A stretch of 64,000 nucleotides of DNA from CAZMGB01 sp964565775 (GTDB lineage: Bacteria; Chloroflexota; Dehalococcoidia; DSTF01; JALHUB01), in the NCBI GenBank assembly GCA_964565775.1, contig CAZMGB010000013.1:1-64000 (forward strand), in the 5' to 3' direction. Within the stretch, counting starts at the first letter, position 1. Each line of letters opens with the position of its first letter. A model generated the notes under the pieces. That model was not told the DNA's origin, searched no databases, and saw only the letters and a list, made by a program, of their open reading frames with translations. Positions 1-8,817 of this stretch are shown piece after piece. The position numbers and the translations under genes are program-made.

Positions 1-126
1 CCGAGGGCTCAGCCGAACGGCGGGGGCATAGATTCGTCTTCCGATGCCCCAGCGTTCACGCTGGGGTCTTGCCCAAATCTAACGGTCGAAGGCCCACCAA
101 GTATGCACCAGTCACGGCCAGACCGG
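1..126 (+). repeat. Paired-hairpin repeat, copy 1
   Basis: A perfect hairpin (stem CCCCAGCG/CGCTGGGG at 47-54 and 59-66, loop TTCA) follows a linker beginning GGCATAGATT. A tail containing CCCACCAAG and CCAGTCAC comes after it. A second copy in the same orientation lies at 15345-15475 and a third, diverged copy at 39200-39310. Upstream of the linker a weaker hairpin (GCCG AA CGGC) can be drawn, but the window edge may cut it. The layout resembles REP/BIME elements or orphan ends of IS200/IS605-type elements. No transposase is in the window, so that link is inference. Confidence 0.7.
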
Positions 127-209
127 CCTTTGCCACGAGCACGAGCGGATGGTAACGTGCACGCGAGAGACGAAGGCGACGCCGCCTGGCGCTGGCGAGG
201 AGACCTCGG

Positions 210-1484
210 ATGCTGACCTCACGAGAGCGGGTACGGATGGCCATCGAGCACCGGGCCCCTGACAGGGTCCCGCTTGATCTCGACTCCTGCGAGGTCACCG
301 GCATCTCCGCCAGCGCCTACGCCGCCCTCCGTCGTGCCCTCGGCCTGGAGCCCAGGCCCGTCAGGGTCTGGGACCCCTTCCAGATGCTGGGCGAAGTGGA
401 GCTCGACGTCAGGGAGGCGCTGGGCGTTGACGTCATCGGCCTCGTAGGCACGAAGACGGCCTTCGGCTTCAAGAACGAGAACTGGAAGCCCTGGCGCCTC
501 TTCGATGGGACGGACGTGCTGGTCTCGGAGCACCTTGTCACCACGGAAGCGGAGAACGGCGACCTTCTCATCCACCCCCAGGGCGACAGGGACGCCCCTC
601 CCAGCGGACGCATGCCCAGGGGCGGCTTCTACTTCGACGCCATCGTCCGCCAGGAGCCCATCGACTGGGACCGGCTGGACCCGCAGGAGTGGGTGCGGGA
701 CATGTACTCGGTCTACTCCGACGAGGAACTGGAGCACATCCAGCGCCGGGCCAACTACCTCTACCGCAACACGTCGTTCTCCATCCTCGGCGCCTGCTGG
801 TTGGGCGGCTTCGGCGACATAGCCCTGGTGCCCGCTCTCGGCGTCAAGCACCCGAAGGGCATCCGCGACCCGGAGGAGTGGTACCTTGCTCATCTCACGC
901 ACCCGGACTACATCAAAGGCATCTTTGAGCTCCAGTGCGAGATCGCCCTTACGAACCTGAAGCTCTACAAGGACGCCGTCGGCGACAAGATCGACGTCAT
1001 CACCGTCAGCGGCACCGACTTCGGGACGCAGCGAGGGCCCTTCATGTCGGTGAAGATGTACCGGGAGTTCTACAAGCCCTTTCACAAGAAGGTCAACGAC
1101 TGGATCCACGCCAACACTACTTGGAAGACCTTCTTCCATAGCTGCGGCAGCGTCGCGGCCTACCTCGACGACTTCGTCGAGGTCGGCGTAGACATCCTCA
1201 ACCCCGTCCAGTGCTCGGCGAAGGACATGGACGCGGTCGTGCTGAAGGGGAGCTACGGCGACCGGCTCGTCTTCTGGGGCGGCGGCGTCGACACGCAGAA
1301 GACGTTGCCCTTCGGCACGCCGGGGGACGTACGCGCGGAGGTGAGCGAACGGCTGAAGATCTTCGGCAGGGGAGGCGGCTACGTCTTCAACACCGTGCAC
1401 AATATCCAGCACGGCACCCCGCCCGAGAACATGCTTGCCATGTTCGACACGGTGAAAGAGCTCCGGGAGAGCGCGTCGCGATAA
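210..1484 (+). CDS. URO-D / corrinoid methyltransferase family protein
   Basis: The 424-residue protein has the TIM-barrel uroporphyrinogen decarboxylase fold family signature and is longer than biosynthetic HemE (~350 aa). It carries H310-x-C312 (in FFHSCGS) and C335, an H-x-C-x(n)-C pattern. That pattern is known as the zinc site of the MtaA/MtbA/CmuA corrinoid methyltransferase branch. A methyl-transfer or demethylation role on a small substrate is therefore more likely than haem synthesis. It opens a five-gene plus-strand run with a reductoisomerase-like protein, an MBL-fold protein, an SDR and a rhamnosidase, suggesting catabolism of a glycoside or methylated compound. ATG was chosen as start just after the upstream repeat; the ribosome-binding site is not strong. 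Substrate unknown. Confidence 0.8.
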   Translation: MLTSRERVRMAIEHRAPDRVPLDLDSCEVTGISASAYAALRRALGLEPRPVRVWDPFQMLGEVELDVREALGVDVIGLVGTKTAFGFKNENWKPWRLFDGTDVLVSEHLVTTEAENGDLLIHPQGDRDAPPSGRMPRGGFYFDAIVRQEPIDWDRLDPQEWVRDMYSVYSDEELEHIQRRANYLYRNTSFSILGACWLGGFGDIALVPALGVKHPKGIRDPEEWYLAHLTHPDYIKGIFELQCEIALTNLKLYKDAVGDKIDVITVSGTDFGTQRGPFMSVKMYREFYKPFHKKVNDWIHANTTWKTFFHSCGSVAAYLDDFVEVGVDILNPVQCSAKDMDAVVLKGSYGDRLVFWGGGVDTQKTLPFGTPGDVRAEVSERLKIFGRGGGYVFNTVHNIQHGTPPENMLAMFDTVKELRESASR

Positions 1485-1540
1485 CCCTGCGTCTGCCGGC
1501 GCGGCGATCCCTACCGTTGCGGCCTCGCGCACTGTAGACA

Positions 1541-2569
1541 GTGAAAGAGCCAAGCGATAAGTTAGGGCACGTGAAGATCTACCGCGACGAAGACGCCGAC
1601 CTCGCAGCCCTGGCGGGGCGCACCATAGCGGTCATCGGCTACGGCAACCAGGGCCAGGCCCAAGCCCTCAACCTCCGTGACAACGGCATCAACGTCATCG
1701 TCGGCGGCATCGAGGACGACTACGCCCGCAGGGCCCGCGACAATGGTTTCACCGTCCTGCCCATCGCCGAGGCGACGGCCCGGGGCGACATCCTCATCTT
1801 CGTGGTGCCCGATGAGGTGCAACGCGTCGTCTACGCTGAGTCGATGGCGCCTCACCTGGCGGCCGGCAAGACGCTCTGCTTCGCCCACGGCTTCAACATT
1901 CATTTCGGCCTCATAGTCCCGCCACCCGAAGTGGACGTTGTGATGGTGGCGCCGCGCATGATCGGCAGCGCCGTCCGCCAGCGCTTCCTCGACGAGACCG
2001 GCTCGCCGGCCTATGTGGCCGTCTGGCAGGACGCCTCCGGCCGGGCCTGGCCGACGACGCTGGCCGTCGCCCGCGGCATCGGTGCCACCCGCGCCGGCGC
2101 TATCGAGACCACCTTCGAGCGGGAGACAGAGCTGGACCTCTTCCTGGAGCAGGCCACATGGGCCGCCATCAGTCGCGCCCTCATCCTCTCGTTCGAGGTG
2201 CTTGTCGATGAGGGCTTCGACCCGGAGATGGCGGCGCTGGAGCTCTACGGCTCCTATGAGGCGGCCGAGGTGCTACGTGAGATGGCGCAGCGGGGCTTCT
2301 TCCGTCAGATGCGCCTTCACTCGCGCACAAGCCAGTACGGCACGCTCAGTCGCGGCCCGCGTGTGCTGCCCGACTCGATCAAGAGCACCTTCCGGCGCGC
2401 TCTCGACGAGATCCGCAGCGGCCGCTTCGCCCAAGAGTGGCGGCAGGAGCAGGAGGCGGGCTACCCGAACTTCCGCCGACTGTGGGAGGAGGCCGAGGCC
2501 CACCCCATGAACAAAGCCGAGGAGCCCGGCCGCCAGCTCTTCCCCGCACCGCCAGAGTCCGAACCGTAG
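1541..2569 (+). CDS. Ketol-acid reductoisomerase-like protein, altered active site
   Basis: The 342-residue protein aligns along the length of class I KARI (IlvC). It has an NAD(P)-binding Rossmann domain with GYGNQGQA (residues 33-40), FAHGFNIHFG around H116, then the helical knotted domain. D199 and E203 (first metal pair) and E234 are kept. The family's catalytic lysine in the APK motif is R139 here (VAPRMIG), and the last metal-binding glutamate aligns with S238. True IlvC is strongly conserved at these positions, so this is probably a paralogue with another reaction, not the branched-chain amino acid enzyme. The start is GTG, 56 bases after the URO-D stop. It is probably co-transcribed with its neighbours. 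Function unknown. Confidence 0.8.
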   Translation: MKEPSDKLGHVKIYRDEDADLAALAGRTIAVIGYGNQGQAQALNLRDNGINVIVGGIEDDYARRARDNGFTVLPIAEATARGDILIFVVPDEVQRVVYAESMAPHLAAGKTLCFAHGFNIHFGLIVPPPEVDVVMVAPRMIGSAVRQRFLDETGSPAYVAVWQDASGRAWPTTLAVARGIGATRAGAIETTFERETELDLFLEQATWAAISRALILSFEVLVDEGFDPEMAALELYGSYEAAEVLREMAQRGFFRQMRLHSRTSQYGTLSRGPRVLPDSIKSTFRRALDEIRSGRFAQEWRQEQEAGYPNFRRLWEEAEAHPMNKAEEPGRQLFPAPPESEP

Positions 2570-2602
2570 AGGCGCGTCTTCGGCTGGGGCTAGGGCAAAG
2601 CT

Positions 2603-3382
2603 ATGACCTACAGCGTCCGAGTGCTGAAAGTGGGCGAGTTCCCTTCGCTGCCGGGGCCCGAGCTCTACTGGATGAGCGATTGGGACCGGCGCGAACCCCT
2701 TAACGTCTACATGGCCGTCCTCTGCGGCGAGAAGACCATCGTGGTCAATACCGGTGCCCCTTTCGACCTGCTGGAACAGCTCAACGAGCACTGGGGACGC
2801 TTCGCTGGCGAGGGGGCCAAGCTGCGCGTGCGTGAGGAGGAGCGCCCCGAAAAGGCTCTGGCCGCCATCGGCCTCTCGCCGGAGGACGTCGACTTCGTCG
2901 TCCTGACGCCCCTCCAGGCCTACAGCGTGGGCAATGTCAACCTCTTTCGCCGGGCCCAGATCTGCATCTCCCGCGCAGGCTGGATCGCCTTCCACGCGCC
3001 CCGCTACCGAGAGCACCCTCACGACGTCCGGGACATGGTCCTGCCGGAGCGCATCCTCGTCCACCTGGTAACCGAGGCCTGGCCCCGCGTCCGACTTATC
3101 GAGGGCGAGGAGGAGATCGCGCCGGGAGTGACGGTCTTCTGGACCGGCGTCCACCACCGGGCATCGATGGCCGTATCGGTGGCGACGGCGAAGGGGCGCG
3201 TAATCATCTCCGACTGCTTCTTCAAGTACCGCAACATCGAGGAGAACGTCCCGCTCGGTATCAGCGAGAGCCTAGAGGAGTGTCTGGCCGCCTACGAGCG
3301 CATCCGCCGGGAGGCAGACATCATCGTGCCGCTGTATGACCCCGAGGTGCTCGTGCGGCATCCGGGCGGCGTCGTCGCGTAG
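2603..3382 (+). CDS. Metallo-beta-lactamase-fold protein lacking the HxHxDH site
   Basis: The 259-residue protein resembles the N-acyl-homoserine-lactonase branch of the MBL fold in length and layout. The segment that should read LTHLHxDHxGN reads LTPLQAYSVGN (residues 101-111), so all four metal ligands are replaced (P103, Q105, Y107, S108). A downstream histidine pair (H184/H185) and aspartate (D204) remain near the later ligand positions, and the final ligand region reads PLYDP. A normal dinuclear zinc site cannot form. The protein may be a binding or scaffold pseudo-enzyme or may use different chemistry. It sits 33 bases after the KARI-like gene and 69 before the SDR in the same run. No signal peptide is visible. 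Confidence 0.75.
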   Translation: MTYSVRVLKVGEFPSLPGPELYWMSDWDRREPLNVYMAVLCGEKTIVVNTGAPFDLLEQLNEHWGRFAGEGAKLRVREEERPEKALAAIGLSPEDVDFVVLTPLQAYSVGNVNLFRRAQICISRAGWIAFHAPRYREHPHDVRDMVLPERILVHLVTEAWPRVRLIEGEEEIAPGVTVFWTGVHHRASMAVSVATAKGRVIISDCFFKYRNIEENVPLGISESLEECLAAYERIRREADIIVPLYDPEVLVRHPGGVVA

Positions 3383-3451
3383 GGCGACGCCGGGGACGGC
3401 GGCGGCCGCCGAGCATCGATAGGCGGACGACAGCATGGAACGAGGAGACTC

Positions 3452-4219
3452 GTGACCTACGGCCTCGAAGGAAAGGTAGCCCTGGTGACCGGCGCCTCCC
3501 GAGGAATCGGCCGCGCCATCGCCCTGAGACTGGCCCGGGAAGGGGCAGCAGTGGCGGTGAACCACCCCGGCGAGGCGAAGGAAGCGCGGGAGGTGCTGCG
3601 CCTTGTCCGATCCAGCGGCGGTACGGCGATCTCCGTGCGCGCCGACGTCGCCCACAAGCCCCAGGTGGACCGCATGGTGACGCGTGTCATCGAACGACTC
3701 GGGCACATCGACATCCTCGTCAACAACGCCGGCATCAGCCCCTTCGCCGAGTTCCTGGACGTGACAGAAGAGGTCTGGGACCGCACCCATGCGGTCAACC
3801 TGCGCGGCGTCTTCCTCTGCTCGCAGGCTGTGGCCCGCCACATGGTCGAGCGCGGTATTCAGGGCCGCATCATCAGCATCAGCTCAATCTCAGCGTACGT
3901 GGGCCGGACCATCCAGCCGCACTACTGCCCCACCAAGGCGGGGGTCCTCATGCTCATGAAGTCCATGGCGATGGCTCTTGGACCCTACGGCATCACCTGT
4001 AACAGCGTCTTGCCGGGGACGATCCTCACCGACATCAACCGCGACCTGCTGTCCGACGCTGAGTACCGCCGTCGGGCGATCGCAGGTGTACCGCTGGGCC
4101 GCCTCGGCGAGCCGGACGAGATCGCCGGCGTCGTGGCGTTCCTCGCCTCCGACGACGCTCGCTACATGACCGCCGCCGAGCTTCTCGTAGACGGCGGCGC
4201 CATCGCCGGAATCGATTAG
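3452..4219 (+). CDS. Short-chain dehydrogenase/reductase (SDR)
   Basis: Classical SDR of 255 residues with every family motif: TGASRGIG (13-20) for the cofactor, NNAG (91-94), catalytic serine in the SISS segment near 143-145, and Y158/K162 in YCPTK. Length and C-terminus match FabG/glucose-dehydrogenase-like members. It presumably oxidises or reduces a hydroxyl or keto group of a pathway intermediate with NAD(P). The start is GTG at 3452, supported by a GAGGAG ribosome-binding site five bases upstream. The stop lies eight bases before the rhamnosidase start, so the two are almost certainly co-expressed. A sugar or sugar-derived substrate is inferred from that neighbour only. Confidence 0.85.
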   Translation: MTYGLEGKVALVTGASRGIGRAIALRLAREGAAVAVNHPGEAKEAREVLRLVRSSGGTAISVRADVAHKPQVDRMVTRVIERLGHIDILVNNAGISPFAEFLDVTEEVWDRTHAVNLRGVFLCSQAVARHMVERGIQGRIISISSISAYVGRTIQPHYCPTKAGVLMLMKSMAMALGPYGITCNSVLPGTILTDINRDLLSDAEYRRRAIAGVPLGRLGEPDEIAGVVAFLASDDARYMTAAELLVDGGAIAGID

Positions 4220-4227
4220 GAAGACGC

Positions 4228-6837
4228 ATGCCCGAACAACTGCGACGCAAAGCGGAGTGGATCTGGCGCCAGCGACTGGAGCCGCCTCCGCGTGGCACCG
4301 CCTTGGGGGGAAGGGTGGACTACGCGCAGGACCGCAATCTTTATGTCTACTTCCGGCGCACGTTCGACCTGGAGGCAGCCCCCCGCGAAGCCCTCGCGCA
4401 CGTCTCCGCCGACGGCCGCTACCGCCTGTACGTCAACGGCACCTACGTCGGCCGCGGGCCGTCGCGCTGCGACCCCCTCTGGCAGTACTACGACACCTAC
4501 GACATCACCCCCCTCCTGCGAGGCGATACCAACGTCCTCGCCGCCCTCGTCCACTCCTACGGGCAGGACACCTCCTGGTACCAGCTCGCCCGCGCCGAGT
4601 GGTCGCGCGTCTTCGGCTGCGGCGGCTTCTTCCTCCAGTGCGAGGTCACGCTTGCCGCCGGCTCGAAGGTCGCCCTGCACAGCGATGAGTCCTGGCGCTA
4701 CGCCCTCGCCGACGCATGGGAGCGCGACCTGCCGGGCGGCGGCCCCGGCTTCTCGGAGGTCTTCGATGCCCGCCGCGAGCCGCTCGGCTGGCGCGAGCCG
4801 GGCTTCGACGACGCGGGCTGGCAGCCAGCGGCCGTGCTCCGCCACTTCGGCCTCAACCTCGGCCCCGACATACGTCCCTTCCCCCGCCTGGTCCCCCGAG
4901 ACATCCCGTTTCTTATGGACGAGGAGCGCTTCCCCCAGGCCGTCACTGCCGTCGGTGAGACGCCCGAGGCGCCGCCCGACGCCAATCCCGTCGAGCAGCT
5001 CGCGAGCGAAGGGCTTGAGCCCCTGGCGGCCTGCCGGGTCGACGATGCCATGGCAGCTCTCTCGCCTGGCCCCAACGCCGCCACGGTGCTAACGGCGCCG
5101 GGCCGGGCCGCCGTCATCATCGTTGACTTCGGGCGGGTGGTCTCCGGCTATCCACGCCTCCGTCTCGAGGGGCCCGAGGGCGCCGCCGTCGACCTGGCCT
5201 ACGGCGAGCGTCTTATCGACGGGCGAGTGCCAATCCAGCGCGCGACGGCGGTGGGCGGCCAGAACGCCGACCGCTACCGGCTGCGTGAGGGGGCCCAGGA
5301 GTGGGAGCGCTTCGAGTGGGCGGGCTTCCGCTACCTTCAGCTCACCGTCCGCAACCCGCCTGAGGCGGGCCCCCTCCGGTTGCAGACGGTCAGCGTCAAC
5401 TTCACTTCGTACCCCGTGGAGCGTCGCGGCAGCTTCCGGTGCTCCGACGACCTCCTGAACCGCATCTGGGAAGCGGGCGCCGGCACCCTCCAGCTCTGCA
5501 TGCACGACGGCTACGAGGACTGCCCATCGCGGGAGCAACGCCAGTGGGTGGGCGACGCCTACGTGGAGATGCTGGTCGACTTCGCTGCGTTCGGCGACCC
5601 TCGCCTGGCCGCCAAGTTCCTGCGCCAGGTGGCCCAGTCCCAGCGCCCCGACGGCATGACCCAGATGGCCACCCCCGGAGATGTGGCCGCCCGCTGGGGG
5701 GTCTTCATCCCCGACTACTGTCTCTACTGGGTCATGGCCCTCGGCGAGTACGTACGCTACAGCGGCGACGCGTCGCTGGCCCGAGAGCTGTTCCCGGCCG
5801 TGGCCCGCGGCCTGGCCTGGTTCGAGTCGCACCTCGACGAGCACGGCCTCCTGAACGATGTCCCCGGCTGGCTCTTCATCGACTGGGCGGAGGTGGACCG
5901 TCGCGGCGAGTGCACCGCTCTCAACGCCCTCTACCACGCCGCGCTCCGGCACGCCGCCGGGCTGGCCCGGCTCGCTCGCACGCCGTCACTGGCGCGGCGA
6001 TATCGCAACCTGGCCCGTGCCGTGCGCGAGGCGATCAACGCCCGCCTCTGGGACGACGCCCGCGGCGTCTACATCGACGCCTGCGTCGAAGGGGCGCAGA
6101 GCCGACGCGTGAGCCAGCAGGCGAACGCCGCCTGCATCGCCCTGGGGGTGGCGCCCCGAGCGCACTGGTCGCGCATCTTCGCCAGCATCCTCGACGAATC
6201 GCGCTTGAAGGCCACGGGGACCGGCCTCGGCGACGTTGGCGGCGCCGCCCAACTCGACGAGGAGCACGACGTGGTGCTGGCCCAGCCGTTCTTCATGCAC
6301 CACCTGCACCGCGCCTTGGCCGCGGCCGGGCGCCAGGGCGACCTCCTCGACAACATCCGCCGTCGCTGGGGGGCGATGCTGGAGGCCGGCTCGTCCACCT
6401 TCTGGGAGCACTGGCACGGGGAAGCCAGCCAGTGCCACGCCTGGTCAGCGACCCCCACGTTCGACCTCTCGACGGAGGCGCTGGGGGTACGGCCCCTGGA
6501 GCCCGGCTTCGTCCGGTTTGCCGTCGAGCCCCGCACGGCAGGACTCAACTGGGCGCGAGGCGCCTTCCCCTCGCCGGCGGGAGAGATCACGGTCTCGTGG
6601 GAGCGGGAGAAGGGCCGGTTCCGACTGGAGGTGGAGGTGCCGCAGGGGTGCCGGGCCCGCGTCTCGATACCGCCGCCCGCGCGCGGCCGCTGGGCCGGTG
6701 TCGATGCGAACGGCACGCCGGTCTGGGCCGACGGCCTCCCCCGTCCGAACCGGCTCGGCATCGCCGCTGGCCGTGCCGGGCGCTCGCTGCGGCTCGAAGC
6801 CCCCGCCGGCCGCTACGTGCTCGAAGCTCGACAGTAG
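4228..6837 (+). CDS. Alpha-L-rhamnosidase (GH78 family)
   Basis: The 869-residue protein has the bacterial alpha-L-rhamnosidase order: an N-terminal beta-sandwich with the sugar-binding-like YRLYVNGTYVGRG segment, then an (alpha/alpha)6 barrel beginning near residue 410, then a C-terminal beta domain. The family hallmark DCPSREQRQWVGDAY begins at D431. The enzyme would release terminal rhamnose or a similar 6-deoxysugar from glycosides. No signal peptide is visible, so it probably acts in the cytoplasm on imported glycosides, as many GH78 enzymes do. It is the last gene of the 210-6837 run and the best clue to its purpose. Confidence 0.88.
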   Translation: MPEQLRRKAEWIWRQRLEPPPRGTALGGRVDYAQDRNLYVYFRRTFDLEAAPREALAHVSADGRYRLYVNGTYVGRGPSRCDPLWQYYDTYDITPLLRGDTNVLAALVHSYGQDTSWYQLARAEWSRVFGCGGFFLQCEVTLAAGSKVALHSDESWRYALADAWERDLPGGGPGFSEVFDARREPLGWREPGFDDAGWQPAAVLRHFGLNLGPDIRPFPRLVPRDIPFLMDEERFPQAVTAVGETPEAPPDANPVEQLASEGLEPLAACRVDDAMAALSPGPNAATVLTAPGRAAVIIVDFGRVVSGYPRLRLEGPEGAAVDLAYGERLIDGRVPIQRATAVGGQNADRYRLREGAQEWERFEWAGFRYLQLTVRNPPEAGPLRLQTVSVNFTSYPVERRGSFRCSDDLLNRIWEAGAGTLQLCMHDGYEDCPSREQRQWVGDAYVEMLVDFAAFGDPRLAAKFLRQVAQSQRPDGMTQMATPGDVAARWGVFIPDYCLYWVMALGEYVRYSGDASLARELFPAVARGLAWFESHLDEHGLLNDVPGWLFIDWAEVDRRGECTALNALYHAALRHAAGLARLARTPSLARRYRNLARAVREAINARLWDDARGVYIDACVEGAQSRRVSQQANAACIALGVAPRAHWSRIFASILDESRLKATGTGLGDVGGAAQLDEEHDVVLAQPFFMHHLHRALAAAGRQGDLLDNIRRRWGAMLEAGSSTFWEHWHGEASQCHAWSATPTFDLSTEALGVRPLEPGFVRFAVEPRTAGLNWARGAFPSPAGEITVSWEREKGRFRLEVEVPQGCRARVSIPPPARGRWAGVDANGTPVWADGLPRPNRLGIAAGRAGRSLRLEAPAGRYVLEARQ

Positions 6838-6886
6838 CCTCGCTGCACGGACTGCTGGCGCCCCTACGGGTGGAAGCCCCTATCCC

Positions 6887-6990
6887 TCCACTCTCCAGAC
6901 GTGCACCAGGGACTTGTCCCCGTCGGCCAGCGGCCGATGCCCTTTAGCTTCACCTCGCGCCCCTCAGCGAACTCGAATTCGCCGGCTTCC
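6887..6990 (-). pseudogene. Decayed C-terminal coding fragment (cyclase-tail-like)
   Basis: On the minus strand this stretch reads FAEGREVKLKGIG in one frame, then LADGDKSLVHVWRVEG followed by a stop in another. The first part resembles the usual end of the class III cyclase catalytic domain (EGREVELKG...). It shares a nucleotide core with the similar fragment near 38.8 kb (AGCTTCACCTCG on the plus strand). The second part resembles the C-terminus of the neighbouring secreted protein (VVHVWRIGQ). No start exists, so it is a remnant of one or two genes. The match is short, hence low confidence. Confidence 0.35.
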
Positions 6991-7012
6991 TAAGCGGGCA
7001 ACCAGTCCTCCG

Positions 7013-8746
7013 CTACTGCCCTATGCGCCAAACATGCACTACCGGGCTGGCTTCGTCGGCGAACAGCTCCAGGACATAGAGCAGTCCGTTCTGCCGGTCG
7101 TAGGCCACGTCGCCGATGCGGTATGCGCGCTGATCCCCTGTGCCGAGCATCTCCTGCTCGACTCCAGAGGGGTTGAGGAAGAGATGTTCGTCTATGTCCA
7201 GCACCGCATACGGCTGAGGCTCCCAGGAGGCCGTTTCACCATCAGCAACACGAGCCAAATCTGCCGGGTCGTAGAAGATGAACTCTGCATCGAAATGAGT
7301 GCTCCACCAGCCGCGGTAGTCGTTGTGGCCGGCGCACCCGGAAAGATCTTCAGCCGGGCAGAGCGAGCCGTCGGCCAGGCGGCAGAGGGGAAACTGGCCG
7401 ATGAGCTCTGTTTCAACGCATGGCTGCTCGGGGCCGGCAGGATTGACCCACCCATACCAGTACTTCGTCCCATTGGATTTGGTTCCGGCGAACAGCAGCG
7501 CCGACTTGCCCGAAGCGGTGGTGACCCAAGCGCCGCCTGCCCACTCATCGGGATGCTGGTAGCCGCTGAGGGAGCGTTCGATGCTCTCGGTGTTCATCGA
7601 ATTCTCATAGAGCAGCAGCGTCGTCTCCTCCAGGTGAGAGCCCGAGGGCGCGGGTGCGCCGCTTTCGTCCACCCAGGGGCGATAGGCAAACAGCGCCGGG
7701 CCCATTCCTGACCAGCCGCCATCCCTGAAGCGACCGGTGCCCACATAGCGGCCCTGGGCGTGCGCATCCGCCCAGGCAGTCGGGATTTCAAGCATGTAGT
7801 CGTTCACGCTGTAGAATGAGCGATCGTCGATGAACCATTCACCCTGGAAGTCTGGGTTCGAAAGGACGGGGCTGAACCAGGCGTGTGTGGGCGCCGTGGT
7901 GTCAGGCTCGAAGTGCTGCCCGTAGGCGATGTGGATCTTGGGACCAGTGGCCGGGTTGTCGAGATACAGTAGACCAATGCGGGGGATCTCTTCCATTTGC
8001 GTGAAGTGCCCGGCAGCCACATCGTGAAAGTCCTGAAGCAACTCAGCGCGATTCAGGTCGGCCAGGCTCCCTGAGGAGACCGGCTCGGGAATGCTGACCT
8101 CGGCCACCTGGCCTCCATCCGGCAGTTCACCGTATGGCATGCGGTCGTGCCCGGTGATGAACAGCGATCCTGGAAAGCCGTCGTTCGGGCCGGAGGGGTC
8201 GCCGTTGGGATTGAGCGTCATGGCGTTGGCGCCATAGGCGAAGGTGCTGGGTCGCTCGCCGCCCTCCGGCAACCTGAAGGCCCCCAGATACTCCAGGTCG
8301 GTCGGCTGGACGAGCTGCGTTGAAGTACCCGGGCCCGCCGAAGCCTTTGGGGTAGGCGTGGCGGTGGGAGGCGTGGCCGTAGGAGCCGGACCTGCCGCAC
8401 CGACGCACAGCCACACCGCGTCGAAGAAGTCCACCGTCTTGAGGTCGCTGGCCCCAGCCGCCGCCGGGGAGAAACCCTCCCAGCGTCGTTCCGCCGCGTC
8501 GTGGCGCCACATGGAGTTGACGGCGCCGGGCGGATCGACGGCCGCCACCACCGTCGCGCTCGCTGTACCGCTCGGAAACGACAGGGCGATGTTGTTGCAC
8601 CCCGGGTAGAGCTGCACGGTGCCACCTGGATCCGGCAACGTGATGCTCGCCACAGGCTGCGCTCGAACCAATGACCCGCGGGCGGCCAGCAGCGCCACTG
8701 CCACCGCCAATGCCCACGCAGCTAGTGCTTGCTTTCTGATACCCAT
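7013..8746 (-). CDS. Secreted protein of unknown function
   Basis: A 577-residue protein with a clear Sec signal peptide: basic MGIRK, a hydrophobic core of about 20 residues, and a likely cleavage after VRA near residue 29. A small beta domain follows (about 30-120), then a Pro/Thr-rich linker (TATPPTATPTPK), then a large domain rich in Asp, Gly and aromatic residues, plausibly a beta-propeller. I do not recognise the family. The Thr-Pro linker is typical of exported Chloroflexota proteins. It is transcribed toward the rhamnosidase operon and convergent with it. ATG at 8746 has a purine-rich AGAGG stretch upstream. Nearby glycosidases suggest surface carbohydrate handling, but nothing in the sequence shows it. 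Confidence 0.75.
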   Translation of the reverse strand: MGIRKQALAAWALAVAVALLAARGSLVRAQPVASITLPDPGGTVQLYPGCNNIALSFPSGTASATVVAAVDPPGAVNSMWRHDAAERRWEGFSPAAAGASDLKTVDFFDAVWLCVGAAGPAPTATPPTATPTPKASAGPGTSTQLVQPTDLEYLGAFRLPEGGERPSTFAYGANAMTLNPNGDPSGPNDGFPGSLFITGHDRMPYGELPDGGQVAEVSIPEPVSSGSLADLNRAELLQDFHDVAAGHFTQMEEIPRIGLLYLDNPATGPKIHIAYGQHFEPDTTAPTHAWFSPVLSNPDFQGEWFIDDRSFYSVNDYMLEIPTAWADAHAQGRYVGTGRFRDGGWSGMGPALFAYRPWVDESGAPAPSGSHLEETTLLLYENSMNTESIERSLSGYQHPDEWAGGAWVTTASGKSALLFAGTKSNGTKYWYGWVNPAGPEQPCVETELIGQFPLCRLADGSLCPAEDLSGCAGHNDYRGWWSTHFDAEFIFYDPADLARVADGETASWEPQPYAVLDIDEHLFLNPSGVEQEMLGTGDQRAYRIGDVAYDRQNGLLYVLELFADEASPVVHVWRIGQ

Positions 8747-8817
8747 CGCCTCTTCCCTCTTCTTCTCTGGAGATCTCGTCCCCTCTCGGACGGCCCCGGC
8801 GGGGAGTCATGGCCGTC

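Noticed and set aside
47..66. Perfect hairpin as a simple transcription terminator
   Set aside because: It recurs with conserved linker and tail in three places and lacks a T-run; a repeat element explains it better.
219..1553. 444-codon minus-strand frame opposite the URO-D gene
   Set aside because: An antisense open frame caused by high GC; the plus-strand protein has clear family motifs.
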